Counted from the stretch's first letter, positions 1 through 9,281 are shown. The stretch: 36,252 bases of DNA from Candidatus Nealsoniibacteriota bacterium (GCA_030643485.1 DAOWLG010000030.1:1-36252), one strand, 5' to 3'. The notes: generated from the letters alone by a model not told the origin. Made by a program: numbers and translations.

Positions 1-139
1 GCTATGTTTCTTAGCGAGTAATTCTTTTTTTTGAGAATTACAATTTCATCTCGCTCGCTTTTTGAAAGATGCGAGAACTTTTTTGTTTTGTTTTTCATTC
101 TTTTATTCTACCATGTTCGGTTTCAAATGGGAATGTGGG

Positions 140-269
140 CACCCAACCGGTTAAACGGACAGATTTTACAATCAAGTAAGATTGTGCCTATGTTAAGGCA
201 ATCTTACTTAAAACAATTGGGCATAATCTGTCCGGTTGGGTGTGATAACCAGTAAGGTTGTCTTTTTTT
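140..269 (+). ncRNA. Candidate structured RNA ending in an intrinsic terminator
   Basis: Nested inverted repeats fold this stretch. An outer 11-bp stem pairs 140-150 with 232-242 (CACCCAACCGG and its complement). A competing 10-bp stem pairs 156-165 with 225-234. An inner stem pairs 174-183 with 200-209, continued by GCC/GGC at 186-188 and 197-199. A 7-bp hairpin (244-250 with 256-262, one wobble pair) followed by seven T's ends the unit like a terminator. No convincing protein is encoded here. A weak TATTCT at 104-109 could be the -10 box. I do not recognise a known RNA family; it could also be a decayed palindromic mobile element. Confidence 0.35.
244..269 (+). terminator. Intrinsic terminator
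   Basis: GATAACC pairs with GGTTGTC around a 5-base loop (AGTAA), followed directly by TTTTTTT. It would end a transcript of the folded region just upstream and insulate the secreted-protein gene that follows. Confidence 0.55.
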
Positions 270-365
270 ATTGGCAAAGAAAAGACATCTTTATTGGGAA
301 AAGGTCGGACCCCGAACTGAAAATTATTTGGTTCGGAAATAATGAATTGAAGTAAAAAAAACAAT

Positions 366-1217
366 ATGAACAAAATAAAAAATTTATTCAAAGCAAGTCC
401 TATTGCAATGGTTGTAGTTGGTTTAGTAATAGCTGGAGCAGCTAGCGCGGCATTAGTTAGTTATATAAGTAATGCTCCCACAGCTACAGTAAATGTATCT
501 TCTCCAGTAGACATAGGGATTTATGAAGGCGCATATGATATGGGCAATTCTGGTGCGGCATCAATAAATTTAACAGCTACTTATGGAGGAAGTACTTCTG
601 AGTCCTTTACAACAATAGCTAAAAACAATGCTAATAACAGAATTGGAGCATACTATGTAATGGTAATTGAAGCAACAGATGATGGAGATTTAATGACAGG
701 TGATGAATTTATAAAAATGATATGGACAGAAACTCCATGGGTAGATCTTAGGAATGATCTAGATGAATCTGGTAGTGATATAATAAACGAACTCTGTGTT
801 GTTAACTCAGATGGAATATTAACTGCATTAACGGAAGTGACAAATTGGAACAAACAAAGAATAATATTATTTTGGGACAGCGATGGAAATAGCTCAAATG
901 AATATTGTTATGGTGCACCAGACGGAACTACCCAATCGGCTTGTACAGAAAGCGAAATGGAATGGAGAGTAGAAAGTACTGGAATGTGCAGTGATTTAAC
1001 ACCTTATCTTGAAACTGCATTGGGACAGACTGAAACTCGTAGCGTTACTCATCTGAATGAAAAAGATGTAAAAAGTCTTAATCCTAGATCATGGACTTTT
1101 ACTCCGACATGGAATACAGGAGCTGATGGAACTTTTACGATATCTGCACAGTATGTTAATACTGATAAGTTAGCAGAATATGCTGCAGGAATATATGACG
1201 GTACTATTACTCAATAA
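366..1217 (+). CDS. Secreted beta-rich surface protein
   Basis: This 283-residue protein has an N-terminal signal or anchor segment: basic MNKIKNLFK, a hydrophobic stretch at about residues 13-30 and a possible cleavage site after AASA. The mature part is rich in Thr, Ser, Asn and short alternating hydrophobic segments, suggesting an extracellular beta-sandwich. It has four cysteines in the middle and ends in YAAGIYDGTITQ, a closing strand like those of many bacterial adhesin and pilin-type domains. No catalytic motif is visible. The ATG at 366 is the only start that keeps the signal peptide; no Shine-Dalgarno is obvious. It is followed by a dockerin protein and a cohesin-like protein, so a role on the cell surface is inferred. 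The exact family is not recognised. Confidence 0.75.
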   Translation: MNKIKNLFKASPIAMVVVGLVIAGAASAALVSYISNAPTATVNVSSPVDIGIYEGAYDMGNSGAASINLTATYGGSTSESFTTIAKNNANNRIGAYYVMVIEATDDGDLMTGDEFIKMIWTETPWVDLRNDLDESGSDIINELCVVNSDGILTALTEVTNWNKQRIILFWDSDGNSSNEYCYGAPDGTTQSACTESEMEWRVESTGMCSDLTPYLETALGQTETRSVTHLNEKDVKSLNPRSWTFTPTWNTGADGTFTISAQYVNTDKLAEYAAGIYDGTITQ

Positions 1218-1234
1218 CACTGATAGAAAAGAAT

Positions 1235-1302
1235 CTGATAGTCATTTTTTGTAATGACTATCAGGGGGTAGGTTTGCTTTTAAGAAGCAAACCTACCCCC
1301 TG
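1235..1302. other. Two tandem hairpins sharing three bases
   Basis: Hairpin 1 pairs 1235-1246 with 1253-1264 (12 bp). Hairpin 2 pairs 1262-1279 with 1285-1302 (18 bp, loop 1280-1284, with a GGGGG/CCCCC core). They share CAG at 1262-1264, so full-length forms compete by three pairs. Hairpin 2 ends one base before the ATG at 1303. Neither has a T tract, so they are not standard terminators; they may stabilise the upstream mRNA end or block ribosome entry to the next gene. Confidence 0.6.
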
Positions 1303-2667
1303 ATGATGAATAATTTAATCAAAAAAATAATAGTTTTGAGCGTGATTTGTCTGATGACATTTTTTGCTGTTGTTGATTTAGCTAGGGCAGAGGAATTTAA
1401 TTACACTGACCTTATTTTGAGTTTTGAGGATATTGATATCACTGCCGGAGAAATAAAAATTACCGAACTAAACATTACAAATAATTCAAATTATTTATTA
1501 GATAATGGTCAGTTGATTTTAGAAGTAGAATGTAATGATGATCTATTTGACGGAGCAGGAATTAACATTTCGTTTTCGTCTGTTAATAATCCTTACGATT
1601 GGAAATTACCTGATTCAGTTTGACAAGATGGAAAATTAACATTTTCTGGATTTAAAATTAATAGCGGAGATTCTATTTTTTATCTTGAAATAGAAGCAAA
1701 TCCCGCTCTTTATCCCGGAAATTATACTTTTTCTTTGACTGTTAAAGGACAAACAGATACGGGAGTATATGTAGCTCCCACTGCCACAGAAGTTACGGTT
1801 TCTGCTACTCAATATGATGTAATTATAGACAGCAATGTTGCAAAACTGAACACAATAATTGTACCGAGCAATGTTACTAACGCCACGATTAATATGACTG
1901 ATTTAATGATAATTACTAATGAGGAGAGGATTGTTAATACTCCTGCTAATAATGTTTTAAAGATTCAGTCCAGTACCTCTGTGATGGAAATACCTGCCAA
2001 TACAAAAATTAGCGCAGCCAGTGATTCTAATTGGACAGGTGTAATAAATATACCAACGGTAAAACTTAATTCTTCTATAACGGTTATTCCTGATTCAGGA
2101 AAAACTGCGTTAGTAGATTCAGTAATTGAGATAGGGTTCGGAGATGTTGAACTAATTTTAGATAAAGCCGTAAAAATACTATTTGTCGGAAAAGCCGGTA
2201 AATATGTAGGTTATAGTCGCGGAGGCGTATTTACTCCAATTATTGCAACTTGCGGTGAAAATAGCCAGACCTGGGCTGATACAAATTTAGGCGATGGCGG
2301 AGACTGTAAAATTGATTCAGATTCAGGGTCTGATTTAATTGTTTGGACTAAACACTTTACCAAATTTGTTACTTATACTCAAACTGTTATTCCTCCTGTT
2401 GACTCTTCGTCTAGTAGCGGAACTGTTATCATTAGAGACGCTTCTACTTCTTCAACCAGCGATGTTGATTTTGAAGTCGCAAAAACAACAGCAAAAACTG
2501 AGATTACCGGCGATACAAATAATGACGGAAAAGTGAATAAATATGATTTTGCCTTAATGATGGCAGATTGGGGGAAAACTGGTCTAAGTGTTCTGTCTGA
2601 TTTGAATCAAGACAGCAAAGTAGATAAATATGATTTCGCTTTATTAATGGTTAATTGGAGTTTGTAA
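1303..2667 (+). pseudogene. Secreted dockerin-domain protein with one in-frame TGA
   Basis: Read through one TGA (1621-1623, codon 107), this is a 454-residue secreted protein; both parts are in the same frame. Residues 1-29 form a signal peptide ending ARA. Extracellular beta-rich regions follow; the segment ending DLIVWTKHFTKFVTY (about 2330-2374) resembles a domain end common in secreted proteins. A Ser/Thr-rich linker leads to a type I dockerin at residues 403-454: two EF-hand-like repeats, DTNNDGKVNKYDF and DLNQDSKVDKYDF, each with Asp/Asn calcium ligands. Dockerins bind cohesins, and the next gene encodes a cohesin-like domain. The sequence around the stop (PDSV-stop-QDGKLTF) suggests a lost Trp codon (TGG to TGA). 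The downstream part alone would lack a signal peptide. It may be a recent nonsense mutation, a sequencing error or a readthrough site (TGAC context). The start could be ATG 1303 or 1306. Confidence 0.75.
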
Positions 2668-2672
2668 AAAAT

Positions 2673-3530
2673 ATGAATAAAAATAAAATAACAATTTTAA
2701 TTTTAGCGATTACGGGAATGATGATTTTTAGTTTGGGTGTTGAAGCATCTAATCCTTTTCTGTATGTTTCGCCGTCAGAGGCAAACAAAAATATAAACAG
2801 CACTTTTGATATTGCTGTTAAAGTTAGTCCATCTGGAGAAAAAGTTTGCGCAGTAGAAGGACAATTATTACTTTCCAAACTTTCCTGTCAAAAAATAGAT
2901 TTAGCACAAGGAATTATGCCGCAGAACTCGCCTTCTTTTAGTAATAATCTTTCTTTTTTGCTTGGTATTCCCGGCTGTACTACCCAAGAAAAAACCTTAT
3001 TTACCATCAGAGTTAAGGTAAACACGGTTGGTAAGGCATCTGCGAGTTTTAGGAATGTTGATGTTATAGGAGAGGGCGTTTCATTGGGTTCTGCTTTTGT
3101 TAAAGGGAATTATGAGATAACGGTTCCTTCCGCGCCATCTATTCCGTCTACGCCTTCCGTTCCTGTTCTACCTCCGGTTTCTTGCGTTTGCGAGGATTGG
3201 ATCCCTTGGCAGAATAAAGATTGCGGACAAGAAGATTGCGTTGATACTCAAAGGTTGCAAGAAAGAACCCGGATTTGCGCGCCTTTGGGTTGCGATATTG
3301 AAAAACAAACTCAATGCATAAACGATTCAACTTGTATTACTTTAGCTAAGGAAAAGCCGGAAGTTGATGAGATAGTACACCAAGCTTCTCTTTTAGCGGC
3401 AATTGGCAGCGCGATTACTTTAGGAACTAATAATGTTTGGTTAGGGATTATTGTCGGGATAGGAATTATCTTACTTTTAATTCTTGTGATTCTTTCTATT
3501 TCCAAAAGATATAAGAAATATCGCGGCTGA
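2673..3530 (+). CDS. Membrane-anchored cohesin-like protein
   Basis: The start at 2673 gives MNKNK and a proper signal peptide, with GGAG at 2657-2660 as a possible ribosome site; an ATG at 2655 overlaps the previous gene and only adds six residues. Of 285 residues, about 27-150 look like a cohesin domain (opening FLYVSPSEANKNINSTFDI, closing with FTIRVKVNTVGKASASF). A Pro/Ser linker (152-168) leads to a Cys-rich segment with Trp and Arg spacing like a thrombospondin type 1 repeat (170-221). A transmembrane helix (about 256-277) and a basic tail, KRYKKYRG, finish it. This arrangement would display the cohesin outside the cell, tethered by its C-terminus. The adjacent secreted dockerin protein is the obvious candidate partner. 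The cohesin call rests on pattern, not a search. Confidence 0.72.
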   Translation: MNKNKITILILAITGMMIFSLGVEASNPFLYVSPSEANKNINSTFDIAVKVSPSGEKVCAVEGQLLLSKLSCQKIDLAQGIMPQNSPSFSNNLSFLLGIPGCTTQEKTLFTIRVKVNTVGKASASFRNVDVIGEGVSLGSAFVKGNYEITVPSAPSIPSTPSVPVLPPVSCVCEDWIPWQNKDCGQEDCVDTQRLQERTRICAPLGCDIEKQTQCINDSTCITLAKEKPEVDEIVHQASLLAAIGSAITLGTNNVWLGIIVGIGIILLLILVILSISKRYKKYRG

Positions 3531-3548
3531 GGAAAATGAGGAGTAAAG

Positions 3549-3575
3549 CAGGGGTCAAACCCCCTGTTTTTGTTT
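3549..3575 (+). terminator. Intrinsic terminator after the cohesin gene
   Basis: CAGGGG (3549-3554) pairs with CCCCTG (3561-3566), loop TCAAAC, followed by TTTTTGTTTT. It lies about 20 bases after the stop codon. Confidence 0.8.
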
Positions 3576-3590
3576 TGGTTGAATTAAATC

Positions 3591-3618
3591 GGAATAAATC
3601 GGAAGTTGGACTTCCGAC
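3591..3618 (+). repeat. Dispersed hairpin repeat, copy 1 of 3
   Basis: A 28-bp unit beginning GGAATAAAT and containing the hairpin CGGAAGT/ACTTCCG with a 3-base loop. Near-identical units lie at 10932-10958 and 12163-12190 in the same orientation. This copy stands between the surface-protein genes and radC, at the left border of the defense island. Its right arm also overlaps the left arm of a possible terminator (3614-3659). Confidence 0.8.
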
Positions 3619-3659
3619 AATTTACTAATTCAAAAACAATGCCTTTGTCGGGCTTTTTT
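3614..3659 (+). terminator. Possible alternative terminator before radC
   Basis: CCGACAA (3614-3620) can pair with TTGTCGG (3645-3651), followed after GC by TTTTTT (3654-3659). The left arm shares CCG with the right arm of the preceding hairpin repeat, so the two folds compete. This is a suggestive but unproven attenuator-like layout upstream of radC. Confidence 0.35.
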
Positions 3660-3719
3660 ACTTGAATTTTGGAAGTGGAAAAGGTAAGATGAAACAAAGC
3701 AATTCAAAAGTTTTAAATT

Positions 3720-4403
3720 ATGGAAAAGTCATTTACTATTCACGATTTACCCAAAGAAGAGAGACCGCGTGAGCGATTGGTTAAGTTTGGTGAACAATCG
3801 CTTTCGGCTCAAGAATTGTTACAGATTATTTTGGGTCGCGGTATTGCTGGGGAATCGGTTGTAGTCACGGCGCAAAAATTACTATCGCAATTCGGCAGTT
3901 TTCAAAAATTAGCCGGAGCAAGTATTGAGGAAATGTCTTTAATCAAAGGAATCGGATTAGCAAAAGCGACACAGATAAAAGCCGTTTTTGAGATTGGCCG
4001 CCGTCTTTCCACTCAGACTGAGCCTTACAAAAGTAAAGAACTTACAGATCCAAAAAAAGTATATCAGTTGATAAAAAGCAAACTTAAAGATTATCACAAA
4101 GAACATTTTTACATTATTGTGCTTAACAGTAGGAATTGGTCAGTTGCAGAAGTTTCAGTTGGCAGTCTTAACGCCAGCATTGTTCATCCGCGCGAAGTAT
4201 TCGCGGAAGCGATCAAAAACAAGGCGGCATCAGTTATATTTGTTCACAATCATCCATCTGGCAACCCCGAGCCATCAGAAGGCGATTTGATAGTAACAAA
4301 AAGATTGGTTGACGCTGGTAAAATTTTGGAAATAGAAGTGGTTGACCATATTATTATCACTAAAAATAGTTTTTTAAGCTTTAAGGAACATAAATTATTA
4401 TGA
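3720..4403 (+). CDS. radC: RadC family protein (JAMM domain)
   Basis: This 227-residue protein has the full RadC (DUF2466) layout. An N-terminal helical region carries a helix-hairpin-helix (IKGIGLAKATQIKA, residues 75-88). A C-terminal JAB1/MPN-like domain carries the metal signature HNHPSGNPEPSEGD (176-189), with the two His and the final Asp as likely zinc ligands. RadC proteins are common in mobile and defense islands, and their biochemical role is not settled. The length is normal for the family. Its stop overlaps the methyltransferase start (ATGA at 4400-4403), so the two are co-translated. Confidence 0.95.
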   Translation: MEKSFTIHDLPKEERPRERLVKFGEQSLSAQELLQIILGRGIAGESVVVTAQKLLSQFGSFQKLAGASIEEMSLIKGIGLAKATQIKAVFEIGRRLSTQTEPYKSKELTDPKKVYQLIKSKLKDYHKEHFYIIVLNSRNWSVAEVSVGSLNASIVHPREVFAEAIKNKAASVIFVHNHPSGNPEPSEGDLIVTKRLVDAGKILEIEVVDHIIITKNSFLSFKEHKLL

Positions 4404-6322
4404 AACCTAAAATAAACAAATACGATATTGAATTTTTAATTGATTATCTTAAAACTGGGAAAGAAATTCCGGAAGTTTATAAATACGCGCTTTTTCCGAC
4501 CAAGCAAAAAGAATACGAACTTGTCTATGCTGGAAAAATGCGAAAAGAAGATGTATTGGCGGACACCGAAGAAGCCAAGCCGGTGCCACTTCAAATTGAA
4601 AAGATTTTTAATGGCAAAAAATATCCTCTTTATTCAAAAGAGTGGCATAATCTTTTAGTTTTCGGCGACAATCTGCAAATCCTCAAAACTTTCAATGAAA
4701 ATAAAAATTCTTTGTATAATGGGGAGCTATCTAAAATAAAAGATAAAATCAAAGGCGAAGTAAAATTGATTTATATTGATCCGCCGTTTGCGACGAAAGA
4801 TGAATTTCAAAATAGAGAAGGCGCAAAAGCATACAACGACAAAAAGAAAGGAGCCGAATTTGTAGAATTTTTGCGCAGAAGGCTAATAGTTGCAAAAGAA
4901 TTACTCGCTTCAGACGGTTATATTTGTTGTCATTTGGATCAAAAAATGAATCATTATATAAAAATGGTAATGGACGAAGTTTTTGGAAAAAATCATTTTG
5001 CAAATGAGATTGTCTGGCGGTACTTTATGGGCGGTAAATCTAAAAATTTCTTTTCAAAAAAACACGATACAATTTACATATATTCTCAAAACGAAAAAGC
5101 AGAAATGAAAATATCTAACAGAGAAAGAATTTTAACTTATAAGCCAAACTTAATTGACGAAAATTCAACAATTAAAAAATATGAGGCTGTATGTAAAGAA
5201 ACAAGCGAAAAAAGAGACTTTTATACTAGCGAAGTTAAAGAAGATGATGTGTGGGAAATTTCAGGCGTGTTTAATATGGGGAACGAGTATCAAAATTATC
5301 CGACACAAAAGCCGGAGGAACTTTTGCAAAAATTAATTTTAGCAATGACAAATAAAGGTGATCTCGTTTTAGATTTTTTCTGCGGTAGCGGGACAACGCT
5401 TGCGGTTGCCGAGAAACTTGGTCGCCGCTGGATTGGCTGTGATATTGGTAAATTGGCGATATATACAACACAAAAGCGATTGTTAGAAATTGACAAAAGT
5501 AAAAATTTAGAAAATCCAAAAAAGAAATATGGCAAGCCAGCAAAATCTTTTGCTGTTGTTACTTCTGGACTTTATGATCTTGGAAAAATTTTTGCTCTGA
5601 AAAAAGACGAGTATATTCGTTTTGTGAAAGATTTGTTTGAGATTGAGGAAGCAAAGCGAGATAAAATTGGTGGTGTAGAGATTGACGGAACAAAACGCGG
5701 ATTCCTTGTAAAAATTTTTCCGTATTGGGAGTTAAAAAATATTAGTGTTGATGAAAAATATTTGCGAGAATTGCACAAAAGTATTGGAAAGAAAATTGAT
5801 AGCAGATTTTATATTATTGCTCCCGCAAACAATGTTGATTTTATTAGCGATTATCACCAAATAGATAATGTTTGTTATTACTTTTTGAAAGTCCCGTATC
5901 AAATTATTAAAGAATTACATAAAGTGCAGTTCAAAAAATTTTGTCAACCGCAAAGCAAAAGAAATATCAATGATTTAGATGAAGCAGTTGGCTTTCATTT
6001 TATCCGCCAGCCAGAAGTGAAATCAGAAATCAAAAAATTAAAAGACAAAATAGTTTTGAAAATTAAAAAGTTTGAGTCCGCGTATTTGCAAGACGAAACC
6101 GGCGAGAAACTCAAGAATTTTGAAAGTTTGGCAATGATTTTGCTGGATAAAAACTATAAAGGGGACGAATTTATGATGGATGATTATTATTTTGCGGAAG
6201 ATATTGCGGATAATAAATATAAATTGGAATTTTTAGAAAAAGATTGCGGTAAGCAGATTATGGCAATTTATATTGATATTTACGGCAATGAATTCCGGGA
6301 AATTTTTAAGATAAAAATATGA
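4400..6322 (+). CDS. Site-specific DNA methyltransferase, beta class (type III Mod-like)
   Basis: This 640-residue enzyme should transfer a methyl group from S-adenosylmethionine to an exocyclic amino group of adenine (or N4 of cytosine) in DNA. The catalytic motif DPPF is at residues 127-130 and the SAM-binding motif DFFCGSGTT at 325-333. Motif IV before motif I is the beta-class order found in type III Mod subunits. YPTQKPEELLQKLI (300-313) precedes motif I as in relatives. The N-terminal 100 residues and C-terminal 250 residues probably handle target recognition and partner contacts. It overlaps radC by 4 bases and the Bro-N gene by 4 bases, in a radC-mod-broN-res operon. The gene is intact although its restriction partner is not, so it may now act as a solitary methylase. 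Confidence 0.93.
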   Translation: MKPKINKYDIEFLIDYLKTGKEIPEVYKYALFPTKQKEYELVYAGKMRKEDVLADTEEAKPVPLQIEKIFNGKKYPLYSKEWHNLLVFGDNLQILKTFNENKNSLYNGELSKIKDKIKGEVKLIYIDPPFATKDEFQNREGAKAYNDKKKGAEFVEFLRRRLIVAKELLASDGYICCHLDQKMNHYIKMVMDEVFGKNHFANEIVWRYFMGGKSKNFFSKKHDTIYIYSQNEKAEMKISNRERILTYKPNLIDENSTIKKYEAVCKETSEKRDFYTSEVKEDDVWEISGVFNMGNEYQNYPTQKPEELLQKLILAMTNKGDLVLDFFCGSGTTLAVAEKLGRRWIGCDIGKLAIYTTQKRLLEIDKSKNLENPKKKYGKPAKSFAVVTSGLYDLGKIFALKKDEYIRFVKDLFEIEEAKRDKIGGVEIDGTKRGFLVKIFPYWELKNISVDEKYLRELHKSIGKKIDSRFYIIAPANNVDFISDYHQIDNVCYYFLKVPYQIIKELHKVQFKKFCQPQSKRNINDLDEAVGFHFIRQPEVKSEIKKLKDKIVLKIKKFESAYLQDETGEKLKNFESLAMILLDKNYKGDEFMMDDYYFAEDIADNKYKLEFLEKDCGKQIMAIYIDIYGNEFREIFKIKI

Positions 6323-6666
6323 TAACTAAAATAGCGATTTTCCGCAAAAAGGAAATTAGAAAAATTATTTATCAAAATGAATGGTGGTTTTCTGTTATTG
6401 ATATAATAAAAGTGTTGACAGGCACGGAAAGACCAAGAAAATATTGGAACGATTTAAAGAAGAAACTTGTGGACGAAGGATATTTTCAGTTGTCCGAAAA
6501 AATCGGACAACTAAAATTATTATCTAACGACGGCAAAAAATATAAAACAGATTGCGCTAATACTGAAGGGATGTTTCGCATTATTCAATCAATCCCATCG
6601 CCAAAAGCAGAGCCGTTTAACGCGGACGAATTTTCTAAAACATTTGCAAAACAAAAAATTGCTTAA
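6319..6666 (+). CDS. Truncated Bro-N domain protein
   Basis: This 115-residue protein has the Bro-N domain seen in phage antirepressors and in proteins encoded within restriction loci. The family pattern is visible in EWWFSVIDIIKVLTGTERPRKYW and in TDCANTEGMFRIIQSIPSPKAEPF. Full-length relatives continue for many residues after SPKAEPF; here the sequence switches to an unrelated short tail (NADEFSKTFAKQKIA) and stops. It is therefore probably a deletion-truncated copy that keeps only the domain fold. The start overlaps the methyltransferase stop by 4 bases and the stop lies 12 bases before the helicase gene, so it is in the operon. Any role in controlling the system is inference. Confidence 0.8.
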   Translation: MITKIAIFRKKEIRKIIYQNEWWFSVIDIIKVLTGTERPRKYWNDLKKKLVDEGYFQLSEKIGQLKLLSNDGKKYKTDCANTEGMFRIIQSIPSPKAEPFNADEFSKTFAKQKIA

Positions 6667-6678
6667 AAACAAATAACT

Positions 6679-9246
6679 ATGCCAGATATAAAAATATACA
6701 AAACACAAGATTTGGTTTTACAGATAAAGCAAAATTATAATCCAGCCAAACTTAATTTGCAAAAGTGGGTTGATTTTATTGATGTGCTTTGCGGTGATAG
6801 AGAATATCAAAAAGAAGCGATTAGAGACGCAATTATTTTTTTTGCGTCTGGTGAATACAAATCAATTGAGGATTTAGTTGAGGAAAATTTTAGAAAAAAC
6901 AATGAATTGCAAAAAAGATATAAAAGTATTCGCGATTATCAAAAAAATTTGCCATTGCCGCGTAAATTGTCAGCAGTTATTGATTTGGCGACCGGCACAG
7001 GTAAAAGTTATGTGATTTACGGCATTGCGCAAATTGCTTTGGGTATTGGCTTGGTTGATAAGGTTTTGGTACTTTGTCCATCGCTTACAATTAAATCAGG
7101 ATTAAGAGAGAAGTTTGAAAAACTTTCTGGCGACGACAAAATCAAAGCAACTTTGCCTGAAGATGTTATTTTCAAAAATCCGAGAATTATTGACGCAAAC
7201 AGCACGATTAAAAAAGGCGATATTTGCGTAGAAAATATCCACACCGTTTATGAGAGAACGGGGTCGTCAATAAACGACAGCTTGAAAGGAAACGGCGAGC
7301 GGGTTTTAGTGTTGAACGATGAAGTTCATCATGTGTATAATACAACAGGGGATAAGGATGTAAAAAAGTGGAGACAGTTTTTACTTAATCCCGATTTCAA
7401 TTTCAAATACATTTTAGGACTTACTGGCACGGCTTATCTTGATGACGAGTATTTTAACGATGTTATTTATCGCTATTCAATACGACAAGCCGTTGATGAC
7501 AAAGTGGTTAAGTCGGTTGATTATGTTGCAGAAGATGAGGTCTCTTCAAACCCAACAGAAAGAAAAAACGAAAAATTTCAAAAAATTTACGACAACCACG
7601 ATGAGTTTGTAAAAAAGTATCGGCTCATTAAGCCACTCACAATTTTAGTTACAAAAGATATTTCTAAAGCAAAAATACTTCGGGAAGATTTGATTGATTT
7701 TTTGGAAAAATGGGAAAAAATATCACGGAAAGCAGTTGAGAAAAAAGTTTTAATTGTTACTTCGCACAAAGACCATAAGAAAAATGTTTTGAAATTGAAA
7801 AATGTTGATAATAAAGAGAGTTCTGTTGAGTGGATTGTTTCCGTTTCTATGCTTACAGAGGGTTGGGATGTAAAAAATGTTTTTCAAATTGTGCCGTGGG
7901 AAGATCGTGCTTTCAACTCTAAGCTTTTAATTGCTCAAGTTTTAGGTCGCGGGCTTCGCATACCGGAAGAATACAAATCGCCACAACCAAAAGTCAGAGT
8001 TTTTAATCACGACGCATGGAGCCGAAATATTCGCGGTTTAGTTGATGAGATTTTAGAAATTGAAATGCGTTTGACGAGCGAAATTTTGACTTCCAGTGAG
8101 AGGAAAAAATATAATTTTAATCTCTACAACATAAATTACGAAAAAATAGAAAAGCCAATCAAGTCTAAGGAAAATACGCAGATTTTTGATTACTCTAAAG
8201 GAATTATCAAGTTGGTATCAAAAGAGTTGAAAATAAGCAAAGAAACAGAATATGAAGATTTATATGGAGTTATCAAACCAAAGACAACAATTATTCAGAG
8301 AAATATTTTTAGTGTAGATGAAATTGTTAATAAAATAATAGCAACTTTTGAAATACGGGATTTTGAAGCAAAAATTAGATTTCCAAAAGGAGATTATGAT
8401 AAAGAAAATTTGCCACCTAAAAATGAAATAAGGGAAATCATTATTCGGTCAATGAAAGAGGTCGGTATTTCTGGTGGATTTTTGGATGAAGAAAATGCTC
8501 TCAAAATTTTTCAAGCATTTCAGACGCTTTTCCGAAAGAGAAGCTCCACAATTGTATTTGAAAGAAAAGTAAATGAACCTTTTTTGGTCAAAACAAAACA
8601 AATGCAAAAAGAAGGTGTCACCGTAGGCGCAATAAAATACGGCTCAACAGTTTTTTATACAGAAAATTTCAAAGATGAGTGTAGCAATGGTATGATTGAT
8701 ATTTTGAAAGATATAATTGATGACGAGAGTTTACCAAGAAGTGCGAGTAAATAAGTAAATTTTTATTGTTTCAAAACGCCAGTTGATGTTGTTTTGACCA
8801 AAAAAGAACCAGAAAGAAAGTTCGTTGAAGCGATTGTTAGCCCAAAAGTATGCGAAAAAATTGATGCTTGGATAAAATCGAGGGACATGGGATTTTATAG
8901 TATTGAGTATTCGTGGAGAAAAGGAGAACACCCGACGCAAGATAATTTTAATCCTGATTTTTTCTTAAAGTTTGGCGAAAATATCGTTGTCATTGAAGCC
9001 AAGGCGGATGGTGATGATTCTGACGAAAATAAGGCAAAGTATCGCTGGGCAAAACAGCATTTTAAGACACTGAATGAGGAATTAAAAAAGAATAATATTA
9101 AACAGCAATACTTTTTTCATTTTTTGAGTCCGAATAGCTATGCCGAATTTATAGAATATTTTTGCGACAATAGGATATTTGACAAGAAATTTCGTAGTAA
9201 AATTGAGGATTTATTGGACAGGGGACAAGGCGTGAAGTATGACTAA
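6679..9246 (+). pseudogene. Type III-like restriction enzyme (Res): helicase split from nuclease by an in-frame stop
   Basis: Residues 1-691 (to the TAA at 8752-8754) form a superfamily 2 helicase/translocase: Walker A ATGTGKS (104-110), DEVH (214-217), GLTGTA (247-252) and motif VI QVLGRGLR (420-427). Immediately after the TAA the same frame continues VNFYCFKTPVDVVLTKKEPERKF and then about 150 residues with a PD-(D/E)XK nuclease core, NPDFFLK then VVIEAKAD (Asp, Glu, Lys catalytic set). The join between TPVDV and KKEPERKF belongs to the C-terminal domain of Res proteins, so the TAA interrupts a once continuous gene. A separate nuclease polypeptide would have to start at the TTG at 8794, with no ribosome site and missing its first strand. 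Res needs the nuclease domain to cut, so restriction is probably lost while methylation is kept. Confidence 0.85.
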
Positions 9247-9281
9247 CAAAGAATAGGAATACAAGATACGCACTTTTTTAA

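Noticed and set aside
31-255. Open frame of 74 codons at the left edge
   Set aside because: It lies across the nested hairpins and terminator and has no recognisable domain or ribosome site; the RNA structure explains the region better.
1303-2667. UGA read as Gly or Trp genome-wide
   Set aside because: UGA ends several intact genes here (3530, 4403, 10642, 19565, 28000, 35152), so the code is standard.
8794-9246. Independent nuclease gene starting at TTG
   Set aside because: It is in the same frame as the helicase, lacks a ribosome site and misses the conserved residues just upstream, so it is the tail of the interrupted gene.
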